Shown one piece after another: positions 1-8,728 of a stretch of 64,000 nucleotides of DNA. Position 1 is the first letter of the stretch. Every line of letters begins with the position of its first letter. The stretch covers positions 1 through 64,000 of the forward strand of contig JANXUR010000112.1 in assembly GCA_025356095.1 (NCBI GenBank), given 5' to 3'. The stretch comes from Acidobacteriaceae bacterium (GTDB lineage: Bacteria > Acidobacteriota > Terriglobia > Terriglobales > Acidobacteriaceae). The translations under genes and the position numbers were made by a program. The notes below the pieces were generated by a model. The model saw only the letters and a list, made by a program, of their open reading frames with translations. It was not told the origin of the DNA and made no database searches.

Positions 1-116
1 GAATGAGCCACCCTTGGTCATTTCAAACACGCCCATTCCTCTTTGCAACTGGTCGCTGGACTTACCGCCGCATCTCTGCTATTCTCCCGGAAACTTTGTA
101 TTACTCAGGAGTCGCT

Positions 117-2087
117 GTGTCGCGTTTCTATAAGCTTGTGCTTGCCGCTCTGGTCTGCTTTGTACTTTGGTTCTCGTCCGTCCGGCCCGCTTTCGCGTTT
201 GATGGCTGGCTCCCCATACCGCCGGAAGACTTGGCCATGACCTCCTACCCAAAAGCACCTGGGGCGGCGGCGATTGTACTGTTCCGCAAGGTGGATCGCG
301 ACGATGCGGGGCGAGCCCCTCACGAATTCCACTATGAACGCATCAAGATTCTGACCGAAGAGGGCCGGAAGTATGCCGACGTAGAGATTCCCTTCGACCG
401 GCTGGAAGTAGCCTTGAATATGAGCGGGTTGCACGGTCGCACCATCCATCCCGATGGCAGTGTGGTGGAGTTTGATGGCAAAGTATTCGACAAGACGGTA
501 GTGAAAACGCGCGACTACCAGTACACAGCGCGGACGTTCACACTGCCCGATGTGCATGCCGGAAGTATTATTGAGTACCAGTTCAATCTCGACTTGAACG
601 AAAATCTGATCTTCTCTTCTCGTTGGACTCTCAGCTCGGAACTCTATACCCGGGACGCCAAGTTCTCTCTTAAGCCATACCCGGAGTTCGGCGTACGCTG
701 GTCCTGGCCGGCAGGCTTACCCGATGGCACAGCTCCTCCGAAGATAGATTCACTTAGCCGCGCGATTTCCATGGAGACGCACAATATTCCGGCGCTGCCC
801 TTTGAAGAGTTCATGTCGCCGCGCGAAGTACTCACCATGCGGGTAGAATTCTCCTACGACTCGAGTGGCGGGTTGGAATCTGACCCCGCAAAGTTTTGGC
901 GAGCCTTTGGCAAAAAGCGAAACGGCGCGTTTGAAAGCTTTATCGGCCGCCGCAACGAGGTGCAAGCGGAACTCGGCACCCTGCTCTCCCCATCCGATTC
1001 GCCCGAAGCCAAAGCTCGTAAGATCTACACCCGGGTGCAACTACTGCGCAATACCTCTTACGAGCGGGGGAAAACTGAGCAAGAAGTAAAGCGCAACAAA
1101 GAGAAAACGGTCAAGAACGCTGGCGACGTGCTGAAGCAGGGCTTCGGCGACTCCCAGCAGATAGACTGGCTTTTTGTGGCTATGGCTCGTTCTGCCGGAT
1201 TGGATGCGGTGCCACTGGTGCTGGCGGCTCGCAGTCGCATTGCATTGAATCAGACCCTGCTCAATTCCAACCAGCTTGACGATGATGCCATCCGCTTGAA
1301 GCTGGATGGCAAAGAAATATATCTCGACCCGGGCTGTAAGTTCGTGCCATTTGGAGTGCTGTGCTGGCCTGATACAGGTGTCGGCGGACTCGCGCTAGAC
1401 CGCGATGGCGGCAGTTGGATTCTAACGCCGCTGCCGTCAAGCTCCGAAAACACGATTACCCGAAAGGCTGACCTTAAACTAACGACGGAAGGCACACTGG
1501 AAGGTGTATTGACCGTGACCTACGGGGGACTTGAAGCGTTGCAGTTGCGCCAAGGACAGCGGGAGGCTGACGCCACCGCGCGCACCAAGTTTGCAGAAGA
1601 TCTGGTGCACGAAGCGATTCCCGTGGGCGTGGAAGTCTCGCTGACCAACAAGCCGGAGTGGAGCAGTTCTGCCCCACAATTGACGATGGAGTACACCCTG
1701 AGGGTTCCGGGATGGGCGGCGGGCACAGGTCATCGCGCGCTGGTGGGACTGGCACTATTCGGCGAGAGCGAAAAGCACATGTTCGAGCGCGCCGACCGGG
1801 TGACGAATGTCTACTTCCACTTCAACAGCCGTAAAGACGACGACGTAACGCTCGCGCTTCCGCTCGGCTGGAAGGTGGCGACCACCCCATTACCCATCAA
1901 TCAAGATAGTAAGGCAGTCGGGTACATGCTGAAGGCCGAGGGCAGTAATGGTACCCTACACTTGACGCGCACCCTGAGAACAGACCTGTTTATTTTGGAC
2001 GTGAAGAATTACGGGGCATTGCGGCAATTCTTTGAAGTCGTGAGGACTGGCGATGAACAGCAAGCAGTACTACAGCCGGGCAGCTAA
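117..2087 (+). CDS. Exported DUF3857 / transglutaminase-like protein with degenerate active site
   Basis: The frame is open from base 3, but the GTG at 117 is the better start: AGGAG ends five bases before it and a signal peptide follows at once (hydrophobic run ending in RPAFAF). This gives 656 residues. An N-terminal DUF3857-type beta domain (about residues 30-230) is followed by a transglutaminase-like core (about 290-410) and a C-terminal DUF3858-like region. In the core the usual GDC is GDS (Ser346) and the His position is Asp390 in LDDDAI; only the final Asp (YLDPG) is kept. By family knowledge the Cys-His-Asp triad is needed for transglutaminase/protease chemistry, so I infer a non-catalytic binding or scaffold protein. 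Its stop overlaps the start of the intact paralogue at 2053 by 35 bp, so the two are probably co-translated and may work together. Substrate unknown. Confidence 0.85.
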   Translation: MSRFYKLVLAALVCFVLWFSSVRPAFAFDGWLPIPPEDLAMTSYPKAPGAAAIVLFRKVDRDDAGRAPHEFHYERIKILTEEGRKYADVEIPFDRLEVALNMSGLHGRTIHPDGSVVEFDGKVFDKTVVKTRDYQYTARTFTLPDVHAGSIIEYQFNLDLNENLIFSSRWTLSSELYTRDAKFSLKPYPEFGVRWSWPAGLPDGTAPPKIDSLSRAISMETHNIPALPFEEFMSPREVLTMRVEFSYDSSGGLESDPAKFWRAFGKKRNGAFESFIGRRNEVQAELGTLLSPSDSPEAKARKIYTRVQLLRNTSYERGKTEQEVKRNKEKTVKNAGDVLKQGFGDSQQIDWLFVAMARSAGLDAVPLVLAARSRIALNQTLLNSNQLDDDAIRLKLDGKEIYLDPGCKFVPFGVLCWPDTGVGGLALDRDGGSWILTPLPSSSENTITRKADLKLTTEGTLEGVLTVTYGGLEALQLRQGQREADATARTKFAEDLVHEAIPVGVEVSLTNKPEWSSSAPQLTMEYTLRVPGWAAGTGHRALVGLALFGESEKHMFERADRVTNVYFHFNSRKDDDVTLALPLGWKVATTPLPINQDSKAVGYMLKAEGSNGTLHLTRTLRTDLFILDVKNYGALRQFFEVVRTGDEQQAVLQPGS

Positions 2088-4098
2088 TCTGCTACGGGCT
2101 AGCCTCGTGATGGTGGGTGTACTTTCGGTTGGGGCTCCGGCGTATGCAGGAAGCGCCGCGCAAGCACCAGACTGGATGCACGCTCTGGCTTCTGCACCCA
2201 TGCCCGCCCATGACGAAAAAGACAGCATGGTTGTGATGTATGACGAGACCAATCTAGTGGTGGACTCGGTTGACCACATGCGAACTATTCACCGGCGGGC
2301 CTTTCGCATACTCCGGCCTGACGCACATGATGCCGGGAACATCTGGGTTAGCTTTAACCGCGACAGCAAAGTAACTCACTTGCGAGGTTGGTGCATCCCC
2401 GCCAAGGGCGCCGATTATGAAGTGAGGGACAAGGAAGCGATTGAAGCAGCCCTTCGGATTGACGGCGGCGATTTGGTAAATGACACGCGCAACAAGGTAA
2501 TTGTCATCCCCGCTGCAGAACCCGGCAACCTTATCGGCTATGAAGCCGAAGTGGAAGAGCACCCTCTGGCGCTGCAAGATATCTGGGTTTTTCAAGAACC
2601 GTATCCAGTGCGCGAATCCCGCTACAAGCTGACTTTGCCGGCAGGTTGGGAGTACAAAGCAACTTGGGCTAACTTCACGGCGGTAAAGCCAACCGAAGCT
2701 GGCACCGAGCATGAGTGGGTGGTGCACGACATACCGGGGGTGCGCAAGGAAAATGAGATGCCGCCCATGAACGCCGTAACGGGCCATTTAGTCATAAGCT
2801 TCTATCCCACCGGTTCGCGGACCCTCAAGGCTTTCTCGACGTGGCAAGAGATGGGCGCATGGGCAGATGACTTGGTGAAAGACCGATTGCAGGCTTCCCC
2901 GGAGATTCAGACCAAGGTAGTGGCGCTCACCGCTGGGGCCAGTACCCAACTGGCCAAGATGCAGGCAATCGCGCGCTTTGTTCAAACTGATGTCCGTTAC
3001 GTTTCTATTCAACTGGGCATTGGGGGCTGGCAACCCCACCCGGCGGCTGAAGTCTTTAGCCATCGTTATGGCGATTGCAAGGACAAGGCCACACTGATGC
3101 GATCCATGCTCCGTGAAATCGGCATCACCGAGACGTATCACGTCTCCATCAACACAGAACGGGGAGCGATGACGCCGAGCGAGCAGCCATGGCGAGGGTT
3201 CGACCACGCCATCATTGCGATTCGTTTACCTGCGGGTCTGGAGGATTTCTCGCTCCAAGCAGTGGTGAATCATCCTAAGCTGGGGCGACTCCTCTTCTTC
3301 GACCCGACCAACGAGTATGTGCCGCTTGGCGAGATCCCGAACTACTTGCAGGCTAGCTACGCGCTGGTCTCTTTACCGAACGGTGGCGAGATGATTGAGA
3401 TACCGCGCTCGCCCGCTGCTGCCAATGGCGTCCGCCGCGCCGGTACTTTGACGTTGGATGTAGCTGGCGGCTTACACGGGAGCTTCGAGGATATTCGGCT
3501 GGGCGCTCGTGCCGCCGAAGAGCGTTATCGTCTTAATGCAGCAGAGAAAGGTACCGACCGCTCCAGACCGGTGGAGCAACTGCTCGCGCATTCCTTTACC
3601 GCTTACCAACTCACTAGCCTGGCTTCCATCAACGTGCAAGATGTTACGGTGCCTCTCGGCTATCGCTACAGCGTAGCGGCGCCTGCCTATGCCAAGTATG
3701 CCGGTGACTTACTGCTGGTGCGGCCACGGGTGCTCGGCACGCGCTCCAGCGGACTGCTCGAAGAGAAAGAGCCGCGCAAACAGCCAGTAGAGTTTGTAGG
3801 CCCCGAGCTGGACAGTGACAGTTTTGAGATCACCATACCACCCGGTTTTGTGGTGGACGACCTGCCGCCACCCTCCGACGCGGACTACGCCTTTGCCAGC
3901 TATCACAGTAAGACGGAAGTGGCGGGGAACGTCCTTAAGTACCAGCGAACCTTCGAGATTAAAGAATTGAAGGTAGAGATGGCGCAAATGGGGGATCTGA
4001 AAAAATTGTACCGCTTGATTGCGAGCGACGAGCGCAACACCGCGGTGCTGAAGAAAAGCGCGTCCGCCACGGTAGGCGCAGTTGCACCCGCGCACTAG
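2053..4098 (+). CDS. Exported DUF3857 transglutaminase-like protein, catalytic triad intact
   Basis: The product has 681 residues and begins with a signal peptide ending near APAYAGSA. A DUF3857 domain (about 60-240) precedes a transglutaminase-like core (about 280-430). The core carries a complete triad: Cys342 in RYGDCKDKA, His385 in GFDHAI and Asp417 in FFDPTN. A beta-rich C-terminal part resembles DUF3858. The ATG lies inside the 3' end of the preceding paralogue, with GAGG about eight bases upstream, which indicates a two-gene operon. The likely site of action is the periplasm or cell envelope, as an amidase or cross-linking-type enzyme; the substrate cannot be read from sequence. The contrast with the degenerate upstream partner is the most notable point. 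Confidence 0.87.
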   Translation: MNSKQYYSRAANLLRASLVMVGVLSVGAPAYAGSAAQAPDWMHALASAPMPAHDEKDSMVVMYDETNLVVDSVDHMRTIHRRAFRILRPDAHDAGNIWVSFNRDSKVTHLRGWCIPAKGADYEVRDKEAIEAALRIDGGDLVNDTRNKVIVIPAAEPGNLIGYEAEVEEHPLALQDIWVFQEPYPVRESRYKLTLPAGWEYKATWANFTAVKPTEAGTEHEWVVHDIPGVRKENEMPPMNAVTGHLVISFYPTGSRTLKAFSTWQEMGAWADDLVKDRLQASPEIQTKVVALTAGASTQLAKMQAIARFVQTDVRYVSIQLGIGGWQPHPAAEVFSHRYGDCKDKATLMRSMLREIGITETYHVSINTERGAMTPSEQPWRGFDHAIIAIRLPAGLEDFSLQAVVNHPKLGRLLFFDPTNEYVPLGEIPNYLQASYALVSLPNGGEMIEIPRSPAAANGVRRAGTLTLDVAGGLHGSFEDIRLGARAAEERYRLNAAEKGTDRSRPVEQLLAHSFTAYQLTSLASINVQDVTVPLGYRYSVAAPAYAKYAGDLLLVRPRVLGTRSSGLLEEKEPRKQPVEFVGPELDSDSFEITIPPGFVVDDLPPPSDADYAFASYHSKTEVAGNVLKYQRTFEIKELKVEMAQMGDLKKLYRLIASDERNTAVLKKSASATVGAVAPAH

Positions 4099-4130
4099 GA
4101 TTCGGCAATCGAGGTAGGTAATGGGAACGA

Positions 4131-4166
4131 AATGGGAGAGGAAATCGAGTCGCCCCTCTCCCCATT
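4131..4166. terminator. Hairpin between convergent genes
   Basis: AATGGGAGAGG pairs with CCTCTCCCCATT with one bulged base and a loop of about 13 nt. It sits between the stop of the plus-strand DUF3857 gene and the stop of the minus-strand PLP enzyme gene. The T-run after it is short (GTTT), so it is probably a weak bidirectional terminator. Confidence 0.45.
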
Positions 4167-4217
4167 GTTTCGCAGGTTACTTTGTTGCCATCGGGCGCAG
4201 AACCTACACCGCAGAAC

Positions 4218-5456
4218 CTACACCGTTGCCAGCGCCTGCTCAAAGTCGGCCAGCAGGTCACGCCAGTCTTCAATGCCAACCGAGACCCGTACCAGACCGT
4301 CCGAAACGCCTGCCTGCGCGAACTCGGCTTCGGTAAACCCTGAATGTGTGGTGGTCTTGGGATGGCAGACTAGAGACTCCACGCCGCCCAGTGAGACCGC
4401 ATTGCGCACGATGCGGACATGGCGCAGAAACTCAAACGCTCCTGGTTTGCCGCCCTTGATGACCAACGAAAGCATGGCACCTGCCTGATCGCATTGCGCC
4501 TGGAAGATGCGCTTTTGCTCCGCGTCGGCGAAGAGCGTGGGGTAGATCACCTGTTCGAGCTTGGGATGCCCCACCAGCGCTTCGGCAATCTGGCGAGCGT
4601 TCTCGCCGGCGGCCTTCATGCGGAGGGCCACGGTGGTGAGGCGGCCGTTCAGCATCCAGCACTCATCCGGTTGCAAAATGTTGCCGAACAGGCTGCGCTT
4701 GCTGCGCATCTGGCGGATTAGTTCCGCATCCTTGGCCAGAAGTACGCCGCCAATCATGTCACTAAAGCCAGAGAGATATTTCGTCGCCGAGTACATCACG
4801 ATGTCGGCGCCGTGCAACAGAGGATGCTGAAAGGTGGGGCCAAGCAAAGTATTGTCTACCATCACTAACGGCTTGGAAGCGAGTTGGCCAGCGGAATCGC
4901 AGGCATCGCGAATATCGCTCATGATGAGCGTCGGGTTGGCGGGCGATTCCACCAGCACCATCTTGACGTTCTTGGCCCGGGCGAGCACGGCGCGCATCTG
5001 CTCGCGGTTGCCTGCAACCACGCGCTCCCCGTGGATGCCGTAGAGCGTCAGAAAATCTTCAATCATGTGTTGTGTGCCGCCGTAAATCGGCACAGTGTAA
5101 ACGATGGAATCTCCGGGCCGCACAAATGTAAACAGGGCCGTCATGATCGCAGCCATGCCGGAGTTGAAGGCTAGGGCGCCGGTCGCGCCATCTTCCAACG
5201 GCACAATCTGGGCCTCCAGAATCTCGGCGTTGGGGTGATTGAACCGCGAGTAAACGAGGTCCACGCCCTCGCCGGGGGCACGCTTGGCACGGCCACCCAT
5301 AATGTCGAAGGCGTGCTCTGCCGACTCGGGGCTGGAGAAAACGTAGGTGGAACTGCGAAAAACCGCAGGCCGGGCCGAGCCGACCGACAGCATGGGATCA
5401 AAACCACGGGTAAGAACCTGCGTATCAGAACGTAATGAATCGTCGTGCGAGGACAT
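4218..5456 (-). CDS. Cystathionine gamma-synthase / methionine gamma-lyase family PLP enzyme
   Basis: The 412-residue protein belongs to the Cys/Met-metabolism PLP-dependent family (fold type I). The Schiff-base lysine is Lys226 in YSATKYLSG. Other family marks are YSRFNHPN near residue 70, the cofactor-phosphate motif FNSGMAAI, VMVDNT, and the C-terminal SLGGVESLVCHP. Members split or form C-S bonds of cystathionine, homocysteine or methionine using PLP in the cytoplasm. Sequence alone does not separate synthase from lyase: the long loop MGGRAKRAPGEG is found in a subgroup usually annotated only as cystathionine gamma-synthase family. The ATG at 5456 begins a soluble protein with no signal peptide. 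It is transcribed convergently to the DUF3857 pair and divergently from the sensor kinase gene, with no partner of methionine biosynthesis adjacent. No SAM riboswitch is apparent upstream. Confidence 0.88.
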   Translation of the reverse strand: MSSHDDSLRSDTQVLTRGFDPMLSVGSARPAVFRSSTYVFSSPESAEHAFDIMGGRAKRAPGEGVDLVYSRFNHPNAEILEAQIVPLEDGATGALAFNSGMAAIMTALFTFVRPGDSIVYTVPIYGGTQHMIEDFLTLYGIHGERVVAGNREQMRAVLARAKNVKMVLVESPANPTLIMSDIRDACDSAGQLASKPLVMVDNTLLGPTFQHPLLHGADIVMYSATKYLSGFSDMIGGVLLAKDAELIRQMRSKRSLFGNILQPDECWMLNGRLTTVALRMKAAGENARQIAEALVGHPKLEQVIYPTLFADAEQKRIFQAQCDQAGAMLSLVIKGGKPGAFEFLRHVRIVRNAVSLGGVESLVCHPKTTTHSGFTEAEFAQAGVSDGLVRVSVGIEDWRDLLADFEQALATV

Positions 5457-5759
5457 AGCAGAACTCCGATGCCTGCGGCGGCGCGCCCGCGCGGGCCAAG
5501 AATGAAGTACAGAACGATGAGTGGCGCGCGATAGTTACGAGCCTCTGCGGAGCACACAACCGCTCGTTCGAACGCCCTCGATTACAGTAGCACGGAGGAC
5601 GGGCTTCAGTTTGTGAGAGCGAGGCACACGGTGTGCACGGAAGGCGCATCGGACCATTGGGTCGTTGGCACCGAATCGCCGCCCCCTGCCCCGGTTGGCA
5701 AGCGCTACTGCAAGTGCTACGCTCAAGCATCAAAGCTGCTCAAGTCCGCGTTCGCCGCT
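5457..5759. other. Intergenic region between divergent genes
   Basis: About 300 bp separate the PLP enzyme start from the preferred kinase start. It must hold both promoters, but I cannot pick convincing -35/-10 boxes. The kinase frame stays open back to a GTG at 5613, so the 3' part could be coding if that start is used. The 49 extra residues are Cys-rich, lack a family match and are probably not translated. Confidence 0.4.
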
Positions 5760-7070
5760 ATGACTGCTCTCAAGTCTCCATCCCCGAAGGCAATTCGCCC
5801 TGACATCAACTGGCTCGACCTGCCGTGGCTGGTCTTTCTGGCTGGGTTAGCGATTCTGCCGCCGCTGTGGGAAGTGCACAAACAGTTGGTACTGGCGGCA
5901 CTGGCGGCGGTACAGCTTTCTGAGTCGTGGATGGTACGGCGCGATCCTAAGCGTGGTCCGACCTACGCGGTCGCGCTGAAGCTGCTCTTGGCAACCGTGC
6001 TGATTGACCATACCGGCGAACTGAGCATCAACAGCAGCTATTACCCTATCTACTATCTTCCTGTGATCACGGCAGCGCTCTATTTCAGCCCGCTTGTCAC
6101 GTTGCTGTGGACGTTGCTGGCTTCGGCGGCCTATTCGTCGTATTTGCTGCCTGCGCTGGAAGAGTATTCGCTTGACGCCTCCGGCTTCACCATTCTCGCC
6201 ATCCGCATCTTCTTTTTCTTTTTGGTAGCGATGGTGGTGAACCGTGTGGTGGTGGAGTCGCGCCGACAAAGCCGGAGCTATCAACTGCTGGCCGAACAGC
6301 TCACGGAAACCAATCGTCAACTGGAGCGAGCCCAGGCAGAAACGCGTCGCTCGGAGCGTCTGGCTGCACTAGGACAGCTCACTGCCGGACTGGCACACGA
6401 AATTCGCAATCCACTTGGCATTATCAAAGGTTCGGCGGAAATGCTGGGACAGAAAGTCGCCAACACCAACCCGCTGGCGGCGGAGCTTGCCGGTTACATC
6501 TCCAGCGAGGTCAATCGCCTGAGTGCGCTCGTCAGCCGGTTTCTCACATTTGCCCGTCCGTTGCAGCCAGAACTTGCGCTGCAAGACCTTGCCAGCAGCC
6601 TCGATCGCTCACTGAAGGCAGTGCAGGATCAGTGGCACGGCGAGCCAGTCTTAGTGCAACGCGACCTTCCTGCTGGGCTGCCGTTAGTGTTGATGGACGC
6701 AACCTTGTGTGAGCAAGTATTTGTCAACCTGATTCAGAATGCGTTTGAGGCAATGAGCGACGCGGGCGGCGGCGGTACGCTGCGGCTGCGCGTTGCTACA
6801 GCTAACTCGAATGGCCGTGATGGCATCGAAGTGACCATGCAAGACTCCGGCCCGGGAATTCCGCCAGCGCTGCGCGAGCAGATATTCAACCCATTCGTCA
6901 CCACTAAGAGCGCAGGCGTGGGGCTAGGCCTCTCCATCGTCTCGCAGATCATGGACGAGCACCACGGCACCATCCGGTTGCTAGATGACACGGGCGCGGG
7001 CGCGGGATTTGTTCTCTATTTCCCGCTCGCTCCAGATGGCGATCCATCAGCGGAGGCCAACGCGCTCTGA
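5760..7070 (+). CDS. NtrB-like membrane sensor histidine kinase
   Basis: From the ATG at 5760 the protein has 436 residues. Residues about 20-165 form five or so hydrophobic segments, a membrane sensor of no recognised named type. A short coiled linker (about 170-205) leads to a HisKA dimerisation domain with His213 in GLAHEIRNPLG. The HATPase domain shows the N box (FVNLIQNAFEAM), G1 (DSGPGIPP) and G2 (GVGLGLSIV). This is the NtrB/HydH-type layout that phosphorylates sigma-54 activators. The next gene, eight bases downstream, encodes exactly such a regulator, so the two form a two-component system. The signal sensed is unknown. A longer product from GTG 5613 is possible but less likely. Confidence 0.9.
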   Translation: MTALKSPSPKAIRPDINWLDLPWLVFLAGLAILPPLWEVHKQLVLAALAAVQLSESWMVRRDPKRGPTYAVALKLLLATVLIDHTGELSINSSYYPIYYLPVITAALYFSPLVTLLWTLLASAAYSSYLLPALEEYSLDASGFTILAIRIFFFFLVAMVVNRVVVESRRQSRSYQLLAEQLTETNRQLERAQAETRRSERLAALGQLTAGLAHEIRNPLGIIKGSAEMLGQKVANTNPLAAELAGYISSEVNRLSALVSRFLTFARPLQPELALQDLASSLDRSLKAVQDQWHGEPVLVQRDLPAGLPLVLMDATLCEQVFVNLIQNAFEAMSDAGGGGTLRLRVATANSNGRDGIEVTMQDSGPGIPPALREQIFNPFVTTKSAGVGLGLSIVSQIMDEHHGTIRLLDDTGAGAGFVLYFPLAPDGDPSAEANAL

Positions 7071-7078
7071 CCGCGCCT

Positions 7079-8485
7079 GTGCCCATGCCCACCATTCTTA
7101 TTGTTGAAGATGAAGCCAAAATGCGTCGCCTGCTGGAACTAAGCCTGGCGGACGATGGCTTTGCCACGTTCTCCGCAGCCCATGCCGAGGCGGGATTGCA
7201 ACTGCTGCGGCAGAATGTCGTGGACCTAGTGGTCACTGACCTCAAACTGCCGGGCATGGGTGGACTCGAGTTTCTGCACAACGCCAAACAGATTCAACCC
7301 ACGCTGCCGGTGATTGTAATGACAGCCTTTGGCACGGTGGAAACCGCTGTGGAAGCGATGAAGGCCGGTGCCAGCGACTATGTGCTCAAGCCGTTTTCGC
7401 TGGCTGAAATGCTGATGGTTATCCGCAAAGAGCTGGATGTCTCGCAACTCCGCGAGGAAAACCGCACGCTGCATGAGGCTCTCGGTCGCCGCTACAGCCA
7501 TCCCAACATCATCGCCAACAGCCCCCGGATGCAGGAAGCGTTAGCCATAGTCGAACGCGTGGCACCCGGTAATTCCACCGTGTTGCTGGGCGGCGAAACG
7601 GGTGTGGGCAAAGACATGATTGCCCGCGCCATACACGAGAAATCTCGCCGCGCTTCCGGGCCGTTTATCAAGATCAATAGCACGGCGATTCCGGAAAACC
7701 TGCTGGAGAGCGAGCTTTTCGGCTATGACAAAGGTGCGTTCACCGGGGCCGTCGCCAATAAGCCCGGCAAGTTTGAGCTTGCTGACAAAGGCACCCTCTT
7801 CCTTGATGAAATTGGTGACGTTCCTCTAGCAACGCAGGTGAAGTTGCTGCGGGTCTTGCAGGAGCGCGAGTTTGAACGGCTGGGCGGAACCCGGACGCTC
7901 AAGGTGGACGTCCGGCTCATCGCCGCCACCAACCGTGATCTGCGGGCCGCACTTGAGGATGGCACCTTCCGGCAGGATCTTTACTATCGCCTAAACGTGG
8001 TGCCGATTGATATTGCGCCCCTGCGCGAACGTAAAGAAGACATCCCAGAAATGGTCAAGCTGTTCGTCGCGCGCTCCTCGGCGTCGTCAGAAAATCTAGT
8101 GACTGGGGTTTCGCCGGACGCTTTGCGGATGCTGGTGCAATATCACTGGCCCGGAAATGTGCGCGAGTTGCAAAACGTGATTGAACGCGCTTGTGCGCTC
8201 GCCAGCCACCCCATTCTGACCGCCGATGACATTAAACTCGACGATCGCCAGCAGAGTAAAAAGACCACGCTCACTGACGGCTTCTTGCCTACTGGCTTCA
8301 CTCTCGAGCAGTGGGAAGACGAGATGATTCGCGAGGCACTCCACCGTGCCAATGGCAACAAGAGTCAGGCAGCGCGGCTGCTTGGACTCTCCCGCAACGC
8401 CCTACGCTATCGGCTCTCGAAGATTGGCATTCCGGACGATGCTGACCTAGGGGCAGAGAACGATTCGCAGGGTTCCGGCGAATAG
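7079..8485 (+). CDS. NtrC-family sigma-54-dependent response regulator
   Basis: The protein has 468 residues from the GTG at 7079; an ATG two codons later (7085) is an equal candidate. The order is a receiver domain (residues 1-120, phosphoacceptor Asp54 in VTDLKLPG), a sigma-54 AAA+ domain (about 140-375) and a Fis-type HTH (about 425-460, SQAARLLGLSRNALRYRL). The AAA+ part has Walker A GETGVGKD, Walker B TLFLDEIG and the sigma-54 contact loop GAFTGA, so it should open sigma-54 promoters directly. It is translationally close to the kinase at 5760-7070, its likely phosphodonor. A -24/-12 element occurs 163 bp beyond its stop, before the FecR/DUF6600 gene, which is therefore its most obvious target. 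Confidence 0.94.
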   Translation: MPMPTILIVEDEAKMRRLLELSLADDGFATFSAAHAEAGLQLLRQNVVDLVVTDLKLPGMGGLEFLHNAKQIQPTLPVIVMTAFGTVETAVEAMKAGASDYVLKPFSLAEMLMVIRKELDVSQLREENRTLHEALGRRYSHPNIIANSPRMQEALAIVERVAPGNSTVLLGGETGVGKDMIARAIHEKSRRASGPFIKINSTAIPENLLESELFGYDKGAFTGAVANKPGKFELADKGTLFLDEIGDVPLATQVKLLRVLQEREFERLGGTRTLKVDVRLIAATNRDLRAALEDGTFRQDLYYRLNVVPIDIAPLRERKEDIPEMVKLFVARSSASSENLVTGVSPDALRMLVQYHWPGNVRELQNVIERACALASHPILTADDIKLDDRQQSKKTTLTDGFLPTGFTLEQWEDEMIREALHRANGNKSQAARLLGLSRNALRYRLSKIGIPDDADLGAENDSQGSGE

Positions 8486-8511
8486 AACCTGCAAAGTTGC
8501 CCAGCGGTTGA

Positions 8512-8544
8512 AATCCACCACCCACATGCTTGGACTGGTGGATT
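8512..8544. promoter_or_regulatory. 9-bp dyad: possible activator site or weak terminator
   Basis: AATCCACCA and TGGTGGATT form perfect inverted arms separated by 15 bases, 26 bp after the regulator stop. There is no T-run after it, so it is a poor terminator. It lies about 100 bp upstream of the sigma-54 promoter at 8648, a normal distance for an enhancer site. Either role is inference. Confidence 0.35.
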
Positions 8545-8647
8545 GCAGCCAACTCTGCCTTAGGCCGCCCTACCCGATGCGTCGCGTGTGATTAACTATC
8601 TCTCTTGCAATGAACTACTTACAGAGTCACCCCTCAATTGGGTGCAT

Positions 8648-8663
8648 TGGCCCTGCAGTTGCT
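8648..8663 (+). promoter_or_regulatory. Candidate sigma-54 (-24/-12) promoter
   Basis: TGGCCCTGCAGTTGCT fits the sigma-54 pattern TGGCAYR-N4-TTGCW, with the invariant GG and GC separated by exactly 10 bases and two mismatches in the -24 block. It is 66 bp before the ATG of the FecR/DUF6600 gene and directly downstream of a gene for a GAFTGA-bearing activator. The combination makes it credible. Confidence 0.6.
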
Positions 8664-8728
8664 CTTACCTAGGCCACGGAAGCCTCAATTCTCGAATGAA
8701 AAGATGCTTCCTGCGAGAGAGGTAAGAC

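Noticed and set aside
5700-5720. Possible sigma-54 promoter (TGGCAAG...TGCA) before the kinase gene
   Set aside because: The GG to GC spacing is 11 instead of 10 bases, which sigma-54 does not tolerate well.
5613-5759. Upstream extension of the NtrB-like kinase from GTG
   Set aside because: The added residues are unlike any kinase N-terminus and the later ATG fits the membrane domain better.
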